Shown here: one piece after another, positions 56,193-64,000 of the stretch
How positions within the stretch are numbered: the stretch's first letter is position 1
How the letters are laid out: each line of letters opens with the position of its first letter
From: Lycium barbarum
Lineage: Eukaryota; Streptophyta; Magnoliopsida; Solanales; Solanaceae
Assembly: GCF_019175385.1 (NCBI RefSeq)
Contig: NC_083339.1
Span: forward strand, 28,239,637-28,303,636
Direction of reading: 5' to 3'
DNA: 64,000 bases
The notes under the pieces: model-generated
Told to the model about the DNA's origin: nothing
Databases searched by the model: none
What the model saw: the letters and a program-made list of their open reading frames with translations, nothing else
Position numbers and translations under genes: made by a program

Positions 56193-59046
56193 ATGTCTGC
56201 TAACACCGAAACCACTTCCTATGATATTCCCTTGGTTTCATCTCAAGGAACCGATCCAACTTCACCACCTAAGGCAAAAATCACCTTCGAGCCCACTGTC
56301 TCGGATATTGTTCCGTCCAAACCTAATTTCAACAAAGATTTCGAGGTTGAAAAACCTTCTCCGGTATCCGATAGAGGGTTTGATGTGAGACGATATCCCT
56401 CATCCATTACCGAGGATAAACTTGACTTAGTCCGGGCTGATTGTGGATGGGGCAGCCGTTCAGTCCAAGTTTTTGTCCCCGGGCCAGACGAATCAGTCAC
56501 CGACCATCGGAAAGGCTTCTTATACATTTATACTTACCCTTTCACCCTCAAGCTCGACCCCCCGGTCGATCCGGTCATCTTAGACATGTGCTGGACTTAC
56601 AACGTAACCTTGGCACAGATTGGCCCAATTGTTTGGAGGGCCATGGCCTACCTCCGGCTGTTGGCCAATAATGCAGAAAGGAATTCACGCTGGCCCACTT
56701 AATACGGTTATACTCCCCGAGGTTGTTCCGGGGTGGTGTAATAAAACTCGCAAAGCGTAGCCGGAATCCAATTTTTTCAAAAATGGACGAAGATAGAGAC
56801 CGGTGCTGGTTGGAGCGATATGTCCGGGTGCGGACCTCAGACATTATTCTGGACAACTACATGCCTTTTCCGGAAAGATGGAATAATAATCGTAAGTCTG
56901 CACTCTTTTAATGATTGCATTTGTATGTTTTGTTGAACTTCAGTTCTTCTACCTTCTCACTACTTTTCTTATTTATGTTAGTCGTGGGTTGGATTCCTCC
57001 GGTCGTCCGGGATCTCAACGAATGGGTTACTGCTCTCCTCAGCCAATATGCCCACGACGATCGGACGTGGGGCCATCTGTCACGTGCCCGATGGGTTGCC
57101 CAGAACCACGGTAATACTTTGCTTCTGTCCGTATTCATTGCATCTTCTACCCTTCTGTAACATCTTCGATTTTCAGGTTTACCTAAGGGCTCGGTGGATC
57201 CAAGGCCGGAGTCAGTAGCTGAACCCGCAACGTCGGCACCCGAGTTCGATTCAGCGGGTGCATCTCGTATCCTTGCTGCCGCCGCCAAGAGAAAAAGGCC
57301 CTCGGACAAAGGGCAGAAACTGAAGAAAAGGGAGAGGAGCGTCGTTAGGACTTTAAGGGATGAAGTTGAGTCTGAGCTCCTCGTTCGGAGGATCAGTGTG
57401 GCCCCTTCCGTGGTTCCCATTCCGGAGGAGGGTATCACCGTTTCACCATTTCCTTCAGCCGGGGAAGGACCTTCGGCCCCGGCATTACGCACAGGTGGGG
57501 AAGAAATTCATTACCCGGCTCCTTTAAGGTCGATTGAATTCGTTGATATTTCAGGTGATGCTTCTTCTGAAGAAACCCCTCTGCAAAGGACAAGAAGATT
57601 CGGGAGGCACCTGCTGCCGGAGCCAGTCAAAGGACTGAGCCAGTCCCCGAGACCGAAGTCCCCACGGATGTTGATCCGCTGCCCCACTACGAGACTGCCG
57701 CAACTTCGGAGTTCCCTGCCTTTGCCGAAGCTGCTGAGGTCCCTCCGAGTTCTCCAACTCCGGCCTCAAGACCGGATGAGTTTGATGAAATTTTCGCGGA
57801 CACTCCTCCTGCTACCGGCGAAGCTGCTGGTTTTGGACATCTCCCGATCCCTCGAGCCATGAGGGCAGCTAGTTAGACCACCGAGTCCGGTGCTAGGGAT
57901 AGCTCGGTGCGCACCTTTCCGGCCCCAAGTGTGGAACCGAGAAGGACGAGATCGGCTGTGATCACCGTTCCCGAGGATTGCAGCTTTCTTTCTCGCCCGG
58001 TGGGTGTGGCAAGCTACCTGAGGCCCCTTGTCTCGGACTCGTACAAACGAAAGATGAACGGAGTCCCTTGGTAGTGCCTCATTAACGAGGGTATGCATGC
58101 GGGCAATCGAGTAAGTTTATCAGCTATCCTTGCATGATTTCATTGAGAATTTTAATCTCGTTTATTCAAGTGTTTAACTTGCCTCATTTTGCAGAGTGTG
58201 GTGCTCGTTAACGAAGCCTTCGTCCGTGCCAAGCAAGAGGTGGACGATTTCAAGGGTCAACTGGATGCTTAAGGCCGAGAAACGGAGAAATATCTGCACC
58301 TTCTGCGGGTGAAAGAGGATGAGTTGAACCGAGCAGTCACTCTTCCCAACCTCCAACCCGAGCTTGATGCAACAAAGGCCGAAAATCGTCAATTAAAGGG
58401 TGAGCTGGCCGAGATGGTCGAATATAACCGGCGTCTCGAAGCGGACAAAATCGGCCTTACCCGAGATAACACCCGTCTTTTCTCAAGGCTTGGTGAACTC
58501 GAAACCACCATTTCTCAACTCCGGGAGGAGCTGGACTCTGCCAAGTCTGATGCTATGAGCATGGCCGAGAGGAATCAGCTGCTCGAATCTGAGAGTGCCC
58601 GGTACAAAGAGCGTATGAGGGTGTTTGAGGAGAAGGTGGAGAAGAGGGCCCAGATATGTAATGATCTAAAAACCGAGCTCGAGGAGATGGTTGATGCTAA
58701 TGACACCCTCAAGGCTGAGCTCGAGTCGTACATTCAAATGAAAAGTATCCTCGAAAAGGCTCGAGATGTTCTGGTGGCAAAGCTAGCCCAGGCCGAGGCC
58801 AATTTGGAAGAAGCTCTAAAGAGCGTGAAAGCCACCGAGGCTCATACTACTATTGCTGCTGAGTATGAAAAGTGAAAGTCCCGGAGGATCACCCTTGAGA
58901 AAGCCGAGCATCGCTTTGCGGATCTTCCGGCCCTGATACTCGAGGCTAAATGAGTCGAGGAAGAGGCTAAGGGTGCTCTCGGGGCTGACTCCGACGACTT
59001 CGAGCGAACAGTGTCCGAACACTCTGGATCCAGCCATACCGGATAG
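56193..59046 (+). pseudogene. Antisense gene of Tat-2: gypsy-type 'transposase' domain, basic middle, coiled coil; four exons
   Basis: Same family as antisense gene A of Tat-1; function unknown. Exon 1 (56193-56892): 'DRGFDVRRYPSSITED', 'LVRADCGWG', 'FLYIYTYPFTLKLDPPVDPV', 'LAQIGPIVWRAMAYLRLL', one frameshift near 56690, then 'LFRGGVIKLAKRSRNP' and a GTAAGT donor. Exon 2 (56982-57110): 'VGWIPPVVRDLNEWVTALL' to 'AQNHG', donor GTAATA. Exon 3 (57177-58110): NLS-like 'KRKRPSDKGQKLKKRERS', a Ser/Pro-rich stretch, and 'FLSRPVGVASYLRPLV' before a GTAAGT donor; a frameshift lies in about 57600-57860. Exon 4 (58195-59046): a long coiled coil ('LKGELAEMVEYNRRLEADK' and onward) to an acidic end and TAG at 59044. 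In-frame stops occur at 58270, 58873 and near 58951. Confidence 0.8.
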
Positions 59047-60152
59047 ATTAGGGCCTGTACTCAGCCTTTTATTTTTTGCCTTTGTAGGAGTCTCCGATGT
59101 AAAATCTTTTGTATAAATAGAACATGCATTTTTCTTGATTCTTAACTTTGTTTGAATGTTTGTTATGACTTCTGCCCGAATTGTCGATCCGTTTTAAGGA
59201 GTCATTATTTCTGACTGTGCCTGAATATCGGCTTTTCTCTTCATCCGGTACATTTTGTCCGGGAATTTTATGGAATTTTTGCCTGTGGGACTTATCTTAT
59301 GCTTTGTGAATTCAGACGTCTCCGGATCACGATGGGCATTTTTAGGGTCGGTATTTTTCGGACACCTGAATCTCAGCCTTAGCTAAATTTTGATGTAAGA
59401 GTCCCCGTTTGAGGGATTAACGATTTTGGATCGGTTCACTATGACCTTGTTGCCTTTGTCGAATTTCGACCGTAGTACCCGGAATAGGGTATATGAATGA
59501 AGTAATGCCGAAATACGGTGATAATCATCGGGGTAGAGTGTTTTAACAAGAAGACATCCGAGATATCGTTATCCGAACTTTCAATGATTTTTGTATTGCA
59601 AGTATTTGTACAAGATATGAGAATTTTTCCTTCTGCTTTTGCCGTAGCAAATACTAAATGGACACGATTCATTGTGATCGTTTAGTCCTTACATCGAAAC
59701 CTAATGCGGAAGGTCCGGTTCTTGGCTTTGCCGTAGCAAATACTGAGTGGTCACGATTCATTCTGATCGTTTGGTCCTTACATCGAAACCTAATATAAAA
59801 GGTTCGGTTTTGTTTTGTTGAGCTCCTCCGATTTCCGCTAACCGGGGTAAACTTCGAAGTGGGTATAATAGTCCCCTAGCGCTTATCCGAGCTGCAAGAT
59901 CGGGTAAGTGCTATTAAGTCCCCATTCGTAGGGTGTGACCCCGAGTTTCCGGGCGTTTGTCCTTGTCTTCGTCGAGTAACACGTTGTACTTGTTGCCTCA
60001 TTAAAAACCTTGTCGGAAAATCCATTTTGGGACAAAACCGTACTAAGGAAAAGAGTGCAACACGTGTTTTCAGACCTATATTCTAACTTTATCCGGTACT
60101 TGACTTCTTGCAAAAACGAAAGGTTAATAGAAAAACACGGGGAGTCCATACC
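59047..60152. repeat. Tat-2 spacer with an 89-bp tandem duplication
   Basis: Non-coding gap between the antisense gene and integrase. An 89-bp unit is duplicated in tandem (about 59635-59723 and 59724-59812), each beginning GCTTTTGCCGTAGC or GGCTTTGCCGTAGC. The flanking TATAGTCCCC-like stretch (59868-59877) resembles the polypurine tract in reverse. Confidence 0.65.
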
Positions 60153-61583
60153 TTAGCAGTAGTATCTTTTCAGATGAGCCACATTCCAGTTATTGCGCAA
60201 CCGTTGCCCGTCCATGGATTCCAACTGGTACGATCCTTTGCTCGTTAGCTCGGTTATCTTGTACGGTCCTTCCCAGTTCGGACCCAATTTTCCTTCGTTG
60301 GGATTCTTGGTAGTCAAGGTAACTTTCCGAAGCACCAAATCTCCAACTTGGAAATGCCGAAAATTGGCTCGCCGATTGTAGTACCTTTCCATTCTCTGTT
60401 TCTGGGCTGCAATACGGACCAACGCGTTTTCGCGGGGTTCATCCGTGAGGTCGAGTTTTACGGCCATGGCCTCCTCGTTTGACTCCTCGGTGGTATAACT
60501 GAACCGGAGAGTCGGTTCACCAACTTCTACGGGAATAAGGGCTTCGGCCCCGTAGACCAACGAGAAAGGAGTTTCCCCCGTGCTAGATTTCAATGTGGTT
60601 CTGCAAGCCCACAATACCTCTGGTAATATTTCCCTCCAGTGATTCTTTGATGCTTCGAGTCTTTTCCTCAGATTTTGGATTATTGTTTTGTTCGTGGATT
60701 CCGCCTGTCCGTTCGCACACGGGTGATATGGAGTTGATACAATTTTCTTGATCTTCAACCCTTCAAGGAAATCGTTGACTTTGCCGCCCACGAACTGGGG
60801 ACCTTTATCACAAGTTATCTCGGCAGGGATGTCGAAACGACAGATGATGTGGTCCCATATGAAGTCAATGACCTCCTTTTCTCTAATTTTTTCGAAAGCC
60901 TGTGCTTCAACCCATTTGGAGAAATAGTCAGTCATAAACAAAATAAATCGAGCTTTACCTGGTGCCCATGGCAATGGACCAACAATGTCCATTCCCCACT
61001 TCATGAAAGGCCATGGTGACACCACCGAATGCAGCAACTCCCCGGGCTGATGAATCATCGGTGCATGTGTCTGACACCCGTCATATTTCCGGACAAAATT
61101 CTTTGAATCTTCCTCCATCCGGTTCCAATAATAACCGGCCCTGATAATCTTTCGGACCAGAGCTTCAGCACCGGAGTGGTTGCCGCAGGTTCCTTCGTGC
61201 ACCTCTCTCATCACATACTCCATTTCTCCGGGACCCAAACACTTGGCCAGGGGTCCGAAGAAAGACTGTCGATACAATTGGCCGTCTACTAAGCAGAAAT
61301 GTGCAACTTTCGTCCTTAATGAACGTGATTATTTTGGGTCGTTCGGGAGCTTTCCATCACTCAAGTAATCAATGTACTTGTTGCGCCATTCCCAAGTTAA
61401 ACCCATTGTGTTTATTTCGGCATGTTCGTTTTCTATCGCCGTATTCATCAAGTGTACCGTAGTCCCGGGGTTGATTTCTTCCCCTTCGACCGAAGATCCC
61501 AAATTGGCAAATGCATCGGCTTCACTGTTCTGCGCCCTTGGTACATGCTGTATGGTCCATTCTTTAAATCGGTGTAGTATCAC
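60153..61583 (-). pseudogene. pol: Tat-2 second RNase H end and integrase
   Basis: From 61583 ('ILHRFKEWTIQHVPRAQNSE', the end of the archaeal-type RNase H) the frame has one stop at 61329-61331, then 374 uninterrupted codons from 61277. Integrase zinc region: 'VHEGTCGNHSGAEALV' with Cys at 'YDGC', where the first Cys of the pair is replaced by Tyr (Tat-1 has 'KCDQC'). Core: 'GMDIVGPLP', 'ITCDKGPQFVGG', and Glu in 'GQAESTNKTI'. C-terminal region: 'WEGPYKITELTSKGSYQLE'. It ends 'HLKRYYC', exactly as in Tat-1. The DDE residues are kept. Confidence 0.9.
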
Positions 61584-62800
61584 TTGGATTTTTCCAGATA
61601 CCTCTGCATCCGTTCGTCCTTGACCTCGAAGACGCCATTCACCTGGTTAACGACCAAAAGAGAATCGCACTTTGCCTCGATTATTTCGGCCCCCATACTC
61701 CGGGATAATTCCAAACTTGCAATCATAGCCTTATATTCGGCTTCATTGTTAGTCAATTTAACAGTTCTAATGGACTGTCGAACGGCATCCCCGGCCGGGG
61801 TTCTAAGGACGATTCCTAGCCCGGAACCTTTGAGGTTCGAGGCTCTGTCCGTGTGCAGTGACCAAATACCCGAGGCTTTCCCCGAGGTCAGCAGAAGTTC
61901 TTTCTCAACCTTGGGGACCATAGCCAGGGTGAAATCCGCCACAAAATCGGCCAAGATCTGGGACTTGATGGTCATCCGAGGTTTGTATTCGATATCATAT
62001 CCGCTAATTTCTACGGCCCATTTAGTTAGTCTACCCGATAATTCTGGTTTGTACATGATGTTTTTTAGGGGGTAAGTAGTCACTACACATATCGAATGAC
62101 ATTGAAAGTAGGGCTTGAGTTTTCTAGAAGCGCTTACCAATGCCAATGCCAATTTTTCCAAGTGGGGATAACGGGTCTCCGCATCCCCCAAAGTTCTACC
62201 TACATAATAAATAGGGAATTGCGTACCTGATTCTTCTCGGACCAAAACGCCACTTACCGCTACCTCGGAGACAACAAAGTAGAGAAAAAGCTGCTCGTCC
62301 TCTTTTGGTGTGTGCAACAGCGGTGGGCTGGACAAGTATCTCTTTAATTCTTGTAAAGCTCTTTGACACTGCGGTGTCCAAACGAAGTCGTTCTTCTTCC
62401 TCATTAAGGAGAAAAAGCGATGACTCTTGTCCGAGGACCTCGATATGAAGCGACTCAACGCCGCTATCCTTCCGGTGAGCCTCTGCACTCCTTTGACGTT
62501 ATTCACTACCTCGATATCCTCGATGGCCTTGATCTTGTCCGGGTTGATTTCAATCCCCCGGTTTGACACCATGAAACCCAAAAATTTTCCGGACCGGACA
62601 CCGAAGGCACATTTTTCCGGGTTGAGCTTCATGTTATACTTACGGAGTACGTCTAAGGTTTCCTGCAAATGCTTTAAATGGTCCTCTGTTTCCAGGGACT
62701 AGACCACCATGTAGTCAATATAGACTTCTAGTGTTTTCCCTATTTGTTCTTCGAACATCCCATTAACTAGGCGTTGGTAAGTTGCACCGACATTTTTTGA
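61580..62800 (-). pseudogene. pol: Tat-2 RT C-terminal half, RNase H and start of second RNase H
   Basis: The catalytic region (62720-62702) reads YIDY instead of YIDD, because the last codon is TAC (62711-62713), and is followed two codons later by a TAG (62699-62701). Then 'LRKYNMKLNPEKCAFGV', 'FLGFMVSNRGIEINPDK' and 'FISRSSDKSHRFF'. RNase H 1 lies around 62380-62000 ('AVSGVLVREESGTQFPIYYV'), and the second RNase H from about 61880 ('TNNEAEYKAMIASLEL', 'AKCDSLLVVNQVNG'). A one-base frameshift at about 61581 separates this from the next segment. Confidence 0.9.
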
Positions 62801-63961
62801 TCAAAAAGGCATGACATTATAACAGTAAGTCCCATATCGGGTAATAAAGGATGTTGTCTCTTGATCCTCCGGGTGCATCCGAATTTGGTTATACCCGGAG
62901 TAGGCATCGAGAAAACTTAACATCTCATGCCCGACCGTCGCATTGATCATTCTATCGATGTGAGGCAACGGAAATGAATCCTTCGGGCATGCTTTGTTTA
63001 GATCCTTGTAATCAACACACATTCGAAATTTATTACCTTTCTTCGGCACCACCACTATATTAGCTAGCCAGTCCGGGTACTTTACCTCCCGGATAGAGCC
63101 TATTTTTAAAAGCTTTGTTACCTCGTCTTTTACGAAAGCGTGTTTTGCTTCTGCCATGGGCCTTCTCTTCTGCTTTATCGAGGGAAACCTCCCGTCCAAA
63201 CTGAGCTTGTGAGTTGTTACTTCTGGTGGTATACCTGTCATATCTATGTGGGATCATGCAAAGCAATCGGCATTAGCTCGAAGAAATTCAATTAACTTGT
63301 TCCTGAGCTCCGAGGTTAACCCCGTGCCCAGGTATACCTTTCTGTCCGGTAAATATTCGAACAAGATGATCTTCTCCAGCTCCTCTACTGTTGACTTGGT
63401 TGCATCCGAGTCATCTGGCATGACGAATGATCTGGGTACACCAAAATCATCCTCTTCATACCCCGGATCTAACCCCGAGTGCTTTGATTTCTATTTGGTG
63501 TCCTTTCCCTCGGTTGAATCTTCTTCCTTTTGATCTGATGTTTTGGGCCGAGGTGTCGCTTCCTCAACCGCAAACATCTCCCTTGCAGCGGGTTGTTCAC
63601 CTCGGATGGTTTTTATCCCCTCTAGAGTCGGGAATTTTAGCAGTTGGTGCAATGTTGACGGCACGGCCCTCATGCTATGTATCCAGGGTCTACCCAGTAA
63701 TGCATTATACTTCATAGCTCCTTCGATTACATAGAACACCGTTTGCTGGATAGTGCCATTGATGTTTACCGGCAATGAGATCTCCCCCTTTGTGGTTTCG
63801 CTCGCCATGTTGAATCCGCTGAGTACCCGGGCTACCGGTACAATCTGATCGAGTAGCCTTAGCTGTTCGACCACTCTCCACCGGATGATGTTGGCCGAGC
63901 TACCTGGATCAATCAAAATACGCTTAATTTGAGTTTTAAAAATAAGAATAGAGATTACCAA
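62801..63961 (-). pseudogene. pol: Tat-2 protease and RT N-terminal half
   Basis: One frame runs through the whole segment and, upstream of 63961, continues without a break towards gag ('GIIQPHNDALVISILIF'), so gag and pol were fused. Protease: 'RILIDPGSSANII' near 63920. RT: 'MAEAKHAFVKDEVTKLLKIG', 'KFRMCVDYKDLNKACPKDSF' and 'LSFLDAYSGYNQIRM'. Stops: 63491-63493, 63254-63256 (a Trp codon in Tat-1) and 62801-62803. The last 40 bases of the window are the gag/protease junction. Confidence 0.9.
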
Positions 63962-64000
63962 TGCATCATTGTGCGGTTGAATGATGCCTTCTGCGTCCTC

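Larger units (their letters stand above)
54960..64000 (-). mobile_element. Tat-2: Ty3/gypsy Tat-lineage element, minus strand, runs off the window
   Basis: The 3' LTR (54960-55636), polypurine tract, one antisense gene (+ strand, 56193-59046), integrase, dual RNase H, RT and protease are present. Gag and the 5' LTR lie beyond position 64000. The gene order mirrors Tat-1 but with a single antisense gene. The pol frames are much better preserved than in Tat-1. Confidence 0.9.

Noticed and set aside
56243..57492. Minus-strand frames opposite the Tat-2 antisense gene
   Set aside because: They show no domain and are shadows of the plus-strand exons.

Overview
This window looks like repeat-dense intergenic DNA from a eudicot plant nuclear genome. 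Solanaceae is my best guess, from remembered LTR styles such as TGTCACGACCC and TGTTGACACCC and from the large Tat and Tekay elements; that is inference, not a database result. I see no intact host gene. Almost everything is LTR retrotransposons, several nested in one another, plus small DNA transposons and one decayed kinase gene.

Layout. Positions 1-4505 look like the right-hand part of a very long Tat/Ogre-type LTR (+ strand) that enters from outside the window. It abuts the gag of Tekay-B, a Ty3/gypsy Tekay-type element on the minus strand (4506-10468). The single LTR of Tekay-B (5568-10468) was itself split by a solo LTR of another gypsy family (7499-9682, target duplication ATTAG). Tekay-B ends exactly inside an exon of a receptor-like cytoplasmic kinase pseudogene (10469-12543, +). 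From 12544 to 16992 the DNA is AT-rich and holds two Stowaway-like MITEs, a hAT-type MITE with a perfect 8-bp duplication, and two facing Helitron-like 3' ends.

Tat-1 (16993-29851, +, duplication CTCAT) is a complete but decayed Ty3/gypsy element of the Tat lineage: LTR, primer site, gag, protease, RT, two RNase H domains, integrase. Between integrase and the 3' LTR, on the opposite strand, it carries two further genes (antisense ORFs A and B). Tat-2 (54960 to beyond 64000, minus) is a relative with better preserved pol and one antisense ORF on the + strand.

Positions 32154-52784 are a Ty1/copia element (minus). Its RT was split by Tekay-A (33588-48959, minus, duplication GTGAG), whose gag was in turn split by a 4,908-bp solo LTR (40347-45254, duplication AAAGG). 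Removing the insertions leaves a copia element of about 5.25 kb and a Tekay element of about 10.46 kb, both plausible full lengths.

The most interesting system is the antisense gene family of the Tat elements. All three copies are preceded by a TATA box and share exon/intron boundaries. A gene antisense to the element's genomic RNA can keep introns through retrotransposition, because its splice sites are not readable in the sense transcript. The proteins have an N-terminal domain resembling the 'putative gypsy type transposon' family (from memory, PF04195), a basic middle and, in two of three copies, a long coiled coil.
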